Positions 54,123 through 62,708 of a stretch of DNA of 64,000 nucleotides are shown in pieces (position 1 is the stretch's first letter; the number at the start of each line of letters is the position of its first letter). A program made the translations under genes and the position numbers. The stretch comes from Virgibacillus proomii (GTDB lineage Bacteria > Bacillota > Bacilli > Bacillales > Amphibacillaceae), in NCBI RefSeq assembly GCF_900162615.1, contig NZ_FUFN01000009.1, positions 684,520 to 748,519 of the forward strand, in the 5' to 3' direction. The notes beneath the pieces are model-generated. The model made no database searches. It worked only from the letters and a program-made list of their open reading frames with translations, and had not been told where the DNA came from.

Positions 54123-55160
54123 TTAAGAGAGTACTGCTTGAGCTATAATTTTTGTGTAAACTTCCTCATCACAGATGATAAATAACGCTGCATCTTCAGG
54201 AATTGGGTCTTTTAAATGATTGATAATAGAAAAGTCATTTCGATTGGAAATCAGTATAGCACCCTGTGCAGCTAAATCTGCACGAGCTTGTTCATATGTT
54301 TTCCAATCTTCCTTTTTCCGGATTGAGTAAAGATCATAGCCCTGATGGCTCGTTAATTGCCTAATAATTTCACTAGAACCATTAAATAAAATGGAGCGGG
54401 CTGCCAGATGTGCTGCGGTATCATTCGCTGTAATAAATTCTTCGACGTTAGCATGTTTAAAAGCGGGAATATGCGTAGACTCCAAAACTTCGCATATCGT
54501 ATACATATTTTGCTTAAATTCCTTCCCCATGCCTTCAAGCGTTGTAGCGATTAATAATGTTTGACCATCTGCTTGAGAGGTAGCGACAAGATCCTCTGGG
54601 GCAAAAATCATAATAGATTTACTTTTCAACAAATTTGCTTGTAACAAAACATCTCGATTTGCAGGATTACCATGTACAAATTCAACTTGTTCATGTAGAA
54701 TCGGCGTCTTTTTTAGCTTTTCATCAATAATCACTATTGATATATTATTAAACGTATGCAAAATTTCGTCTAAAGCGATTTTTGCTTTCTTGGTCCAATT
54801 AATTAAAATAATATGACCTTCCGTCGTGATCTTCAATTTTCCTTCCTCCTTTAATCGCTTGCGTACACTGAGAAAATCAATAACTTTCCCAATAAAAATC
54901 GTCATTAATCCGATTCCGATAACAAATAAAAATATGGCAAACAGCTTACCGCTGGCAGTCGTTGGGGAAATATCACCATAGCCTACCGTTGTTACAGTAG
55001 TCATTGTCCACCAAAGCCCTTCAAAAGGACTGGAAAACGTATCTGGCTCTAAAAAATAAATAAAATAACCGCTTCCAAGAACCAATGCCAACGTCGCCAA
55101 TGATAAAAACCAATTATTAAGCTTAATAACTTTAACAAATAATTGCTTAAAAAATATCAT
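54123..55160 (-). CDS. Potassium channel with TrkA-N (RCK) domain
   Basis: A 345-residue two-helix K+ channel. Helices at about 17-36 and 72-92 flank the pore with the selectivity filter TVGYGD at 58-63; an RCK/TrkA-N Rossmann domain follows from about 110 (HIILINWTKKAKIALDEI) with a C-terminal regulatory part. Similar in layout to YugO of B. subtilis and MthK. K+ transport fits a salt-adapted host. GGGAG precedes the ATG. Confidence 0.9.
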   Translation of the reverse strand: MIFFKQLFVKVIKLNNWFLSLATLALVLGSGYFIYFLEPDTFSSPFEGLWWTMTTVTTVGYGDISPTTASGKLFAIFLFVIGIGLMTIFIGKVIDFLSVRKRLKEEGKLKITTEGHIILINWTKKAKIALDEILHTFNNISIVIIDEKLKKTPILHEQVEFVHGNPANRDVLLQANLLKSKSIMIFAPEDLVATSQADGQTLLIATTLEGMGKEFKQNMYTICEVLESTHIPAFKHANVEEFITANDTAAHLAARSILFNGSSEIIRQLTSHQGYDLYSIRKKEDWKTYEQARADLAAQGAILISNRNDFSIINHLKDPIPEDAALFIICDEEVYTKIIAQAVLS

Positions 55161-55228
55161 ATACTCTCCCTCTTCTTATTTCGTTTCCTGAATAATAAAA
55201 TAGTAACATATTTCCACCTGTAAGTTGC

Positions 55229-55290
55229 TTAGAAAAACTTGGTCAGTCGCACGTTTTTGCATAAGCGACCAGTCATTGCTAAAGTTGTAT
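55229..55290 (+). repeat. Fragment of outer repeat module
   Basis: AGAAAAACTTGGTCAGTCGC resembles the outer module start, and GTCGC...GCGAC arms keep the hairpin while the sequence differs. The right half is missing. It lies between the cystine symporter terminator and the channel gene. Confidence 0.5.
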
Positions 55291-55335
55291 TTGCCAATCG
55301 GTTTCCGCACTATTTGATAGTCCAGAACAGAAAAA

Positions 55336-55366
55336 AGCCACGCTTGCATCACATGCAAGGGTGGCT
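55336..55366 (-). terminator. tcyP terminator
   Basis: AGCCACGCTTGCAT pairs with ATGCAAGGGTGGCT with one mismatch/G-U, and T6 follows on the minus strand. Confidence 0.8.
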
Positions 55367-55417
55367 GATTAAATGTGAATTCTATCTTACACAATGAAAG
55401 ATGATACTCCATTACTT

Positions 55418-56815
55418 TTATAATTGCGTTGATTCTTGAATCGCTGTTTTATCCTGATATGTTTTTAAATTTAATTTTTTTAATATGCGAGCTGTTATTG
55501 TACCGGTAACCATAGATCCATTTACATTTAGCGCTGTACGTCCCATATCAATAAACGCTTCAATAGAGATTAATAATCCGGCTAAAGCGACAGGCATATT
55601 CATCGATGATAAAACAATCAGCGCTGCAAATGTTGCACCACCGCCAACACCGGCAATTCCAAACGAACTAATACCGATAATTAACACAAGCTGGACAATA
55701 AACGCCGGTGATAAGGGGTCAATACCAATGGTAGGTGCAATCATGACAGCAAGCATCGCCGGATATACACCCGCACACCCATTTTGCCCCATCGTAGCCC
55801 CAAAGGAAGCAGACATATTTGCTATTCCTTGATCCACTCCTAAAGAATGCTGTTGAGCTTGGATATTTAATGGAATTGTACCCGCACTTGAACGCGAAGT
55901 AAAGGCAAAACCTAATACCGAAATAGCCTTACGTAAATACATCCATGGACTCAAGCCAAACAAACCAACAAGAAGGAGATGGATAATAAACATAGTGATT
56001 AATGCAACGTAAGAAGCTATAACGAACTTACCAAGCTCTACAATTCCTGCAAAATCTGTACTAGCTACTGTATTTGCCATCAATGCCAATATTCCATATG
56101 GAGTTAAACGAAGAATTAGAGTTACAATTCGCATTACTACAGCGTACAATGAATTAATAATTTTTGTAAACATTTCCGCTTGTTCTGGGTTTTTCCTTCT
56201 TACTCCTAGTACTGCAATACCGACAATAATCGAAAAGATAACAACAGCAATAACCGAAGTAGAACGTTCTCCAGTCATATCTAAAAAGATATTAGACGGA
56301 ATAAAGTTGACAATCTTTTGAGCAGCTGTTTGACTTTCTACTTCTTCTGTTAATTTTGTCTCAAGCATTGCCCCTTGATCATTCTCTGCCTGCCCTGCTT
56401 CAATTTCTTCAGCACTTAAATCAAAGACAGTAGCTGTTCCGATCCCAACTAAAGCTGCAATCATCGTTGTTGAAATAAGAATTCCAATGATCCAGCTAGC
56501 CATTTTTCCTAACTCTGCTGTTTTTTCCAAGTTAATAATTGACTGAATAATCGATACGAGTACAAGTGGAATAACAATCATCATCAGAAAACGAACATAG
56601 CCGCTTCCAACAATACTGTACCAATCGGTTGTTTTTAATAAAATATCAGATCCAGCGCCATAAGCCCATTGCAGAGCCGCACCTAATACAATTCCTGCAC
56701 CTAGTCCAGTGAATACACGTTTAGTAAATGAAAAATGCTTTCTTTGCATCCAAATAAGTAAACCGATAAGTGCTAGTAACACAATAATGTTAATAATCAC
56801 AAAAAGCGTATCCAT
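55418..56815 (-). CDS. tcyP: L-cystine/dicarboxylate symporter (TcyP-like)
   Basis: A 463-residue DAACS-family sodium:substrate symporter with about eight to nine membrane helices. Conserved segments: SRSSAGTIPLN (re-entrant loop), ASFGATMGQNGCAGVYPAM, and GISSFGIAGVGGGATFAALIVLS (by position about 375-397). The closest remembered relative is B. subtilis TcyP (cystine). Start ATG 56815 is nine bases after GGGAG; the longer frame adds 26 unsupported residues. Glutamate or other dicarboxylate use cannot be ruled out. Confidence 0.85.
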   Translation of the reverse strand: MDTLFVIINIIVLLALIGLLIWMQRKHFSFTKRVFTGLGAGIVLGAALQWAYGAGSDILLKTTDWYSIVGSGYVRFLMMIVIPLVLVSIIQSIINLEKTAELGKMASWIIGILISTTMIAALVGIGTATVFDLSAEEIEAGQAENDQGAMLETKLTEEVESQTAAQKIVNFIPSNIFLDMTGERSTSVIAVVIFSIIVGIAVLGVRRKNPEQAEMFTKIINSLYAVVMRIVTLILRLTPYGILALMANTVASTDFAGIVELGKFVIASYVALITMFIIHLLLVGLFGLSPWMYLRKAISVLGFAFTSRSSAGTIPLNIQAQQHSLGVDQGIANMSASFGATMGQNGCAGVYPAMLAVMIAPTIGIDPLSPAFIVQLVLIIGISSFGIAGVGGGATFAALIVLSSMNMPVALAGLLISIEAFIDMGRTALNVNGSMVTGTITARILKKLNLKTYQDKTAIQESTQL

Positions 56816-57013
56816 TTCTTTTGACTCCCTCTCTATATTTATTTTTTGCATATAAATATGCAACTTGTCGCTTATCGTTCCATTTTTATACAATATTAAT
56901 CCGATAAAAATAGTATGACTTCATAAAAATACAATGTTTTATCGCTGATGTCAAGAAAATAGTTTCCCCATCGATATCTATTTATAGTAACCTTTCATAT
57001 TATATATATAGAA

Positions 57014-57042
57014 AAACTACTGTACAGACTGCACAGTAGTTT
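57014..57042. terminator. Hairpin upstream of tcyP
   Basis: Perfect 10-base arms AAACTACTGT and ACAGTAGTTT around nine bases. Could end terC transcription or be an attenuator. Confidence 0.5.
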
Positions 57043-57059
57043 AAGCTAATCTCTTACGA

Positions 57060-57186
57060 TACCTTGCATTTGGTATAAAGAAAACATGGTAACTTATCGT
57101 AGGAATACTTGAGGGCATAAGCTAGACCACGAAGCCACTTTCAAAAAAGATATCCACCATGTAAAAACAGATATAATTTCCTAGCA
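57060..57186 (+). repeat. Core 3' end plus module E
   Basis: TACCTTGCATTTGGTATAAAG recalls the core end, followed by module E (TAACTTATCGTAGG, AAGCCACTTTCAAAAAAG, ATATCCACCATGTAAAAAC, TTTCCTAGCAA). A hairpin GCCTGC/GCAGGC (57193-57211) follows at once. Confidence 0.6.
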
Positions 57187-57269
57187 ATCACCGCCTGCGA
57201 TCAAAAGCAGGCAGTGAAGAAACGATAAATGCCTATTTAGCAGAATCATTGTTGTAATTAAAAAATGGT

Positions 57270-57350
57270 TGTACAGGGTGTTCATAAAGTCACGTAAAAT
57301 TAATACATCGAGTTTAATTTATACATAAGAACATTAAATTATAAAATCTT
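57270..57350 (+). repeat. Family C fragment
   Basis: CAGGGTGTTCATAAAGTCAC and AAAATTAATACATCGAG match the first part of family C; the rest has diverged. Confidence 0.4.
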
Positions 57351-57358
57351 GTAAATAA

Positions 57359-58135
57359 TCAGCTGCGATCCTTTGTCTTTTTCTTTGACGTATTTGACGC
57401 AAACCAGCCAATTATAGCAATTCCTACTAGAACAATATAGAATGTGGTTTTCCATAAGGTAGAATGTGGAAACCCTTCTGGAATTAGCCCAATCTCTTCG
57501 TGGGCAAGCACAATCATACTAAGCTTTACACCGACCCAGCCGACAATCACAAAGGCAGCTACCTCTAATCCAGGTCGTTTATTTAATAAATCTACAAAAA
57601 TATTAGCTGCAAACCGCATAATTATAAGACCCATCATGCCACCTGCAAAAACAACTAGAAATTGTCCCGTATCCAGACTTCCTATATGACCTAAACCGGT
57701 TGGCGGAAGAGCTACAGCCAATGCGACAGCTGCTAGAATAGAATCCACGGCAAACGCAAGGTCAGCGAACTCAACTTTTACCACAGTCATCCAAAATCCG
57801 CTTCCTTTAGCTTTATCATTTGTACCTTTCTTGTCCGTTTCTTTTCTTGGTTTAAATCTTTCATACAAATTTTTACCTGATATGAAAAGTAAATATATAG
57901 CACCAAGTGCCTGTACTTGCCAAACATCAACAAGGAACGAAATAATGAATAACGAACCAAAGCGAAGTACAAAGGCCCCAGCCAATCCATAAAACAATGC
58001 TTTTCTTCGTTTATCTTCTGGAAGATGCCTTACCATAATCGCTAACACAAGCGCATTATCTGCTGCAAGCAGCCCCTCCAAACCAACAAGTACAACTAAG
58101 ACCCATAAATACTCAATGAATAATTCAGCGCCCAT
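57359..58135 (-). CDS. TerC-family membrane protein (YkoY/YceF-like)
   Basis: A 258-residue TerC protein with about seven membrane helices. Signature acidic residues: GLEGLLAADNALVLAIM near the N-terminus and EFADLAFAVDSILAAVAL in the second half (EFxDxxFxxDS). TerC proteins export or insert Mn2+, or help metal loading of secreted enzymes. ATG at 58135 follows AAAGGAGAAGG; the upstream 63 residues of the longer frame read through repeat DNA. I looked for a yybP-ykoY riboswitch upstream and did not find it. Confidence 0.88.
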   Translation of the reverse strand: MGAELFIEYLWVLVVLVGLEGLLAADNALVLAIMVRHLPEDKRRKALFYGLAGAFVLRFGSLFIISFLVDVWQVQALGAIYLLFISGKNLYERFKPRKETDKKGTNDKAKGSGFWMTVVKVEFADLAFAVDSILAAVALAVALPPTGLGHIGSLDTGQFLVVFAGGMMGLIIMRFAANIFVDLLNKRPGLEVAAFVIVGWVGVKLSMIVLAHEEIGLIPEGFPHSTLWKTTFYIVLVGIAIIGWFASNTSKKKTKDRS

Positions 58136-58251
58136 AAAATCCTTCTCCTTTCTCTGGTTACGACCGGAAACTTCTAAACGTCGGCAGAAACCTTTTCTTT
58201 CATGAAAACCTTCCAAGTTATCCCAATCTGTTAAAGAGATTAGTATAACAA

Positions 58252-58503
58252 AAGCTCGAAGCACTTGGTTAGCAACATACAAACGGCAGATCTTCTGAAA
58301 GGATAAAGAAAACATCCTCTGCAACAGGGGTATGCCGACGCCTGAGCGGCAAGTCCGCTTTTCGTCGGCCTTCCTTTAGATTCGAGCCGATATTAACTTA
58401 TCGCATAAAGAAAAGCGAAGTTCGCTATAGCTGAAGCGCATAAGCCAGACGAAGCCACTTTTAGAAAAGATACCTACCATGCAAAACGGATATCGTTTCC
58501 TAG
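58252..58503 (+). repeat. Composite repeat: modules D, F, E
   Basis: D (CGAAGCACTTGGTTAGCAAC ... GGATAAAG, 58252-58307), F with a strong nested hairpin GCCGAC/GTCGGC and AGCGG/CCGCT (58308-58384), then E (GAGCCGATATTAAC ... GATATCGTTTCCTAG, 58385-58503). The core is missing here; D and F join directly after GATAAAG. Confidence 0.75.
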
Positions 58504-58543
58504 TCAATAAAAAATGGTTCCTACCAATCGGTAAGAACTCATC

Positions 58544-58577
58544 AAAAAAGACCCTTACCACGATTGGTAAAGGTCTC
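58544..58577 (-). terminator. pgcA terminator
   Basis: On the minus strand GACCTTTACC pairs with GGTAAGGGTC, followed by TTTTTT. Confidence 0.75.
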
Positions 58578-58737
58578 GCTAACAACGTTCTATCGTTGCC
58601 AATTCAGCCGGAGAATGATCTCGTAATGACGACTAAAATTGTACAGCTACTCCCCTTTAATTAGGAAATTGAAATTACTTTTATATTAAACATCATTTAA
58701 GTATACAATGTCAACTACTAAGTTATAAATCTAACTT

Positions 58738-60480
58738 CTACTCTGTTTCTAGTATTTGTTTTAAAACCTGATTCATCGTAGCTTGTAAAGCAGCTAATTT
58801 TTCTCTACTTTCAGCTTCACTATTGCCGCGCACTCCATAGTAGCATTTAAGCTTCGGCTCTGTACCAGACGGGCGCAAACATACCCAGCATGCTTGCTCA
58901 AGAATAAACTTTACCATGTTCTCTTTTGGAAGTTCGATGGGTTCAGTTTGTTTTTCATCATGGAGGCATTTACGCGTTCTAACTAGATAATCTTCCACTT
59001 GTTCAACTCGAAGTCCGCCAATTTTGTGCATAGGTTCTTTACGAATATAATCCATAATCGCTGTGATTTGCTCTGAACCTCTTTTTCCCTTCAAGGTTAA
59101 CGAATCCATGCCTTCAAAATAATAGCCGTGTCTAGCGAATAAATCGTCTAATACATCCAATAATGTCTTCCCTTGCTTATGCCAATAATATGCCATTTCA
59201 CATGCCATCATTGAAGCTTGTACGGCATCTTTATCACGAACAAAGCTGCTAATTAAATAACCATAGCTTTCTTCATAACCAAATACAAATGATTCACCGG
59301 TTGAATCAAACTGTCTAATCTTTTCACCAATAAATTTAAACCCTGTAAGTGTATTAACCGTTTTAATACCATAATAGTCGGCTACAGCCTTTCCAAGCTC
59401 GGATGTAACTACTGTTTTTAACATGCGGCCACTCTTTAATAAATTTAAATCACTATGGGATAAAATATAATCGAACATTAAAGCCCCAAGCTGATTTCCA
59501 GTTAATACCTGATATTCACCAGCTTTGTTTTTTACAGCTACTCCCAATCTATCTGCGTCAGGGTCTGTTGCTAATAAAATAACCGCATCGGTCTGCTTCC
59601 CCTTTTCTATTGCCAAAGCGAATGCTTGATGTTCTTCAGGATTCGGCGAGGCAACAGTGGAAAACTCTGGATCAGGAATAGCTTGTTCCTTGACCATGTG
59701 AACTTTTTTGAAATTCAATTGTTTTAAACCTTGAGGAACTAATTCATAAGCCGTTCCGTGTAAAGGTGTGAAAACAACTGGCATGTTTTTTTCTTTGGCT
59801 ATTTCCGTAGATGGTAACTTTGATATTTGCAATAATCTCTGTAAATATGCATTATCAACTTCATCTTTGATCCAAATTAGCAGTTCTTTTTCCTCTAACT
59901 CCGCTTTTTCTATAACTGGAACTGTCAATTCATCTTCTGTCTGATTAATATATGTAATAATATCAGAAGCTTGACTCGGTGTAATTTGCCCACCATCCTC
60001 ATTGTATACTTTAAAACCATTATATTCTGGCGGGTTATGGCTGGCTGTAATCATTACTCCAGCAACTGTTCCTAAATAACGCACTGCAAATGATAATAGT
60101 GGAGTCGGTCTAAGCGAAGAAAATACATATGCAGCAATACCATATGCACCTAATACTTTTGCAGTTTCTAAGGCAAATTCTTTTGACATATGCCTAGAAT
60201 CATAAGCAATAACAACACCGCGATCTCTCACATTCACGGTATTTTCTAATAAATAGTTTGCTAGACCATCTACTGCTTTACGAATGGTGTATACGTTCAT
60301 CCGATTGATACCAGGTCCAATCACACCACGCATGCCGCCGGTACCAAAGGTTAATTCCTTATAAAATGCATCCTCCAATGCTATAGGATCGTCTTTTAAC
60401 TTTGCTAGTTGTGTTTTTAAATCTGGTTCAAGATCTCGAAAGGAATTCCACTTTTCATATATGTGCTCCCAGCTTTTCAT
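58738..60480 (-). CDS. pgcA: Phosphoglucomutase/phosphomannomutase
   Basis: A 580-residue alpha-phosphohexomutase interconverting glucose 1- and 6-phosphate for UDP-glucose, teichoic acid and glycolipid synthesis. Phosphoserine Ser147 in TASHNP, Mg-binding DPDADRLG, sugar loop GYEESYGY and phosphate loop RPSGTEPK are all present. ATG at 60480 is seven bases after GGAGG. Length and motifs fit B. subtilis PgcA (YhxB). Confidence 0.94.
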   Translation of the reverse strand: MKSWEHIYEKWNSFRDLEPDLKTQLAKLKDDPIALEDAFYKELTFGTGGMRGVIGPGINRMNVYTIRKAVDGLANYLLENTVNVRDRGVVIAYDSRHMSKEFALETAKVLGAYGIAAYVFSSLRPTPLLSFAVRYLGTVAGVMITASHNPPEYNGFKVYNEDGGQITPSQASDIITYINQTEDELTVPVIEKAELEEKELLIWIKDEVDNAYLQRLLQISKLPSTEIAKEKNMPVVFTPLHGTAYELVPQGLKQLNFKKVHMVKEQAIPDPEFSTVASPNPEEHQAFALAIEKGKQTDAVILLATDPDADRLGVAVKNKAGEYQVLTGNQLGALMFDYILSHSDLNLLKSGRMLKTVVTSELGKAVADYYGIKTVNTLTGFKFIGEKIRQFDSTGESFVFGYEESYGYLISSFVRDKDAVQASMMACEMAYYWHKQGKTLLDVLDDLFARHGYYFEGMDSLTLKGKRGSEQITAIMDYIRKEPMHKIGGLRVEQVEDYLVRTRKCLHDEKQTEPIELPKENMVKFILEQACWVCLRPSGTEPKLKCYYGVRGNSEAESREKLAALQATMNQVLKQILETE

Positions 60481-60619
60481 TGTCTGTCCTCCAACCATTT
60501 AATCTATACGAATTTTAGCATATTTCATCGAATTATTCTATGGTAACCCTTTCCCTCGTTTAGAATACGTGTAAAATGGATAAATTAATAGAAAATGTTT
60601 TTTTAGCTGACCTTTATTT

Positions 60620-60735
60620 TTATCCCACCTCTAAGGGACATAAGACTTCTACTTCAAGATTGATAGAGAATACAAAAAATTACAAGTGGAAATGACGCCT
60701 AAATGGTCGATTATTTGGAACGATAGACAGCAAGG
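60620..60735 (-). repeat. Core repeat element, strongly decayed
   Basis: Inverted remnants in the right order: TTTTATCCCACCTCTAAGG, ACTTCTACTTCAAGATT, AAGTGGAAATGACGCCTAAAT, CGATTATTTGGAACG. The rest of 60499-61044 contains no supported gene. Confidence 0.5.
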
Positions 60736-61050
60736 GACTACGACATCGATCCATCGACAGAAAAGTGCTTTCCTTTTTCAAAGAATGTAAGGCTTCTTAA
60801 TTAGGCAAAAAAAACGTTTTTTAAGAACAAAGTGTGCTTTTTCAGCAATAACGGCGTTTTTCAAAGGCCGCCTGAGAGTTTCAGCTTTTATTCTACTTCT
60901 TATCATGGTTGAGGGAACAAATAGTTTCCTTATCTGATGACAACGAAAAGCTGATCCTTATCACATGCTTTTTTCAAGAGTTACACTTTCTATTTTTATG
61001 ATAAAAAGGTAAAATAAACCGTAGATGAACTCGGAAAGTAGGGGATGTAT

Positions 61051-62133
61051 TTGGTCAATAAACGTTGGTTTCAGGTTTTAGTATTTTTTATCTTATTTTT
61101 TACGTTAGTTCTATTAATCTCTGTTACTAATTTTATATTTACTCCGTTTATAAAAATTGTTGGTTCGGTAGCCGTACCAGTTATCGGAGCAGGAATACTC
61201 TATTATTTAACAAAACCGTTAGTAAATTTTTTTGAACGGATGAAAATAAATCGAATCATTTCTATTATCCTTGTATTTGTGGTTTTAATTCTTGTTGGGG
61301 TATTTGTCTATATGTATATTGCACCTATTGCTCAACAGCAATTTAGGAACTTAATTAATAATGTTCCTAAAATGGTAAACTGGGCACAGGATTTGATTTC
61401 TTTATGGCAATCGAATCAAACAGCCATACCAGAACAGGTAGACAAAGCCATTAATGACTTTACAAATAACTTGCAATCACATATTGACAGCATGTTAAAT
61501 TATCTGTTTGGTTTTATCGGTCATATAATTGGCTTTGTTACATCCTTAGTACTTGTACCATTCTTCTTGTTCTTTATGTTAAAAGACGAAGAAAAGCTAG
61601 TTCCATTTATTACGCAAGTATTTTCTAAGAAAAAAGCTGCGAATATTCGTGCATTGCTTGCAAAGCTTGACGGAACGTTAACTTCATTTATTCAAGGACA
61701 GCTGATTGTAAGTTTTGCTGTAGGGGTTTTATTATTTATTGGTTATTTAATTATCGATTTAAATTATTCCCTGACACTTGCCTTATTTGCTATGGTGATG
61801 AATGTTATCCCATTTGTCGGGCCATTTATTGCCGTTATTCCTGCATTAATCGTTGGTGCTTTTCAGGAACCTATAATGGTCATTTGGGTTTCGATAGTCA
61901 TGATCACGGCCCAGCAAATTGAAAGTAATTTAATCTCGCCAAATGTTATGGGAAGAGCGTTGGATTTACATCCGTTAACAGTTATTACTGTCATTCTAGC
62001 GGCAGGAAGTATTGCTGGCTTTTTAGGTATTTTATTTGCTGTACCATTTTATGCCGTTATTAAAACGATCATTATCCACTTTTACCAAACATATGTCGAT
62101 TCAAAAAAAAATAAAGAGGATGCATTACTTTAA
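61051..62133 (+). CDS. AI-2E family transporter / permease
   Basis: A 360-residue membrane protein of the AI-2E (UPF0118) family with seven to eight helices and a central soluble loop (about 85-150). Signatures: VLVPFFLFFMLKDEEKL, NVIPFVGPFIAVIPA, and QQIESNLISPNVMGRALDLHPLTV (by position about 288-311). I prefer the TTG at 61051, six bases after AGGGG; an ATG at 61045 abuts that ribosome-binding site. Some members are Na+/H+ antiporters in halophilic bacilli; actual substrate unknown. Confidence 0.85.
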   Translation: MVNKRWFQVLVFFILFFTLVLLISVTNFIFTPFIKIVGSVAVPVIGAGILYYLTKPLVNFFERMKINRIISIILVFVVLILVGVFVYMYIAPIAQQQFRNLINNVPKMVNWAQDLISLWQSNQTAIPEQVDKAINDFTNNLQSHIDSMLNYLFGFIGHIIGFVTSLVLVPFFLFFMLKDEEKLVPFITQVFSKKKAANIRALLAKLDGTLTSFIQGQLIVSFAVGVLLFIGYLIIDLNYSLTLALFAMVMNVIPFVGPFIAVIPALIVGAFQEPIMVIWVSIVMITAQQIESNLISPNVMGRALDLHPLTVITVILAAGSIAGFLGILFAVPFYAVIKTIIIHFYQTYVDSKKNKEDALL

Positions 62134-62173
62134 TTCATATAAAACGGAAGCGAGATGTAAGACTTCGCTTCCG

Positions 62174-62361
62174 CTTTATCCCATATCTAACTGGCAGTAA
62201 GATCTCCACCTAGAGGAGTAAGAGGAATCAAGAAATCTAGGTGGAGAAAACTTGCAATAAATGTCCGATTGGTTCAAGGGTCTTTAGGTCACAGCCCTTG
62301 CCGGTACTACCATGAGTGGGGGGTGAAAGAAAACAACCCCTCATAGTAGTTACCCTTTATC
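62174..62361 (-). repeat. Core repeat element, complete, inverted
   Basis: 188 bp with GATAAAG (read on the minus strand) at both ends. All stems are present with different sequences: CTCCACCTAGA/TCTAGGTGGAG (perfect 11) at the apex, ATGAG/CTCAT hairpin, and the segment CAAGGGCTGTGACCTAAAG corresponding to CAAGGGTATGACCTAAAG. Supports conservation of structure over sequence. Confidence 0.85.
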
Positions 62362-62464
62362 ATTAAACATGTTAGAAGTTAATGCGTCGTTATAAAAGAA
62401 AAGGTTCTTCTTGTTTTGTAAAGCAATTCTTCGTTACACTAGAGTAAAAAGGGAGAGACTGGAG

Positions 62465-62647
62465 ATGTCTAAACAAAAATTACTTGCTAAACTGGATGAA
62501 TTAAAATCTGATTATGTCCGGATCCAAGGGGATATGGATAAGCTGGAATATGTAGGTGGTCGAGTTTCATCTGCGGAAGAACAGCTTATTCGTTTGGAAG
62601 GGGAAATTGCGGAAGTAAATAAACAACTAGTTGAATTAGAAAAATAG
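62465..62647 (+). CDS. SE1832-family small coiled-coil protein
   Basis: A 60-residue protein, start ATG 62465 after GGGAGAGACTGGAG. Entire length is a charged coiled coil (KLLAKLDELKSDYVRIQGD ... GEIAEVNKQLVELEK). It resembles the small SE1832-type conserved proteins of Bacillales, function unknown. Its stop codon lies inside the left arm of the terminator at 62640-62672. Confidence 0.75.
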   Translation: MSKQKLLAKLDELKSDYVRIQGDMDKLEYVGGRVSSAEEQLIRLEGEIAEVNKQLVELEK

Positions 62648-62672
62648 CTTGGCTCATCCCCAAGCTATTTTT
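62640..62672. terminator. Terminator after small coiled-coil gene
   Basis: Perfect 13-base arms AAAAATAGCTTGG and CCAAGCTATTTTT; symmetric, so it can also serve the convergent antiporter gene. Confidence 0.8.
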
Positions 62673-62708
62673 CTAATTCTATTCTTCCATTTCAAGTTAT
62701 CCTCAAAA

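Noticed and set aside
55176..55412. Minus-strand 78-codon open frame
   Set aside because: It runs through the tcyP terminator hairpin and an outer-module fragment and has no recognisable protein features.
58136..58330. yybP-ykoY manganese riboswitch upstream of the TerC gene
   Set aside because: The conserved riboswitch segments are not present; the region is leader plus a composite repeat.
5633..62361. Dispersed repeats as a CRISPR array
   Set aside because: Copies are far apart, differ in length and are internally structured; there is no regular short repeat-spacer pattern and no cas gene.
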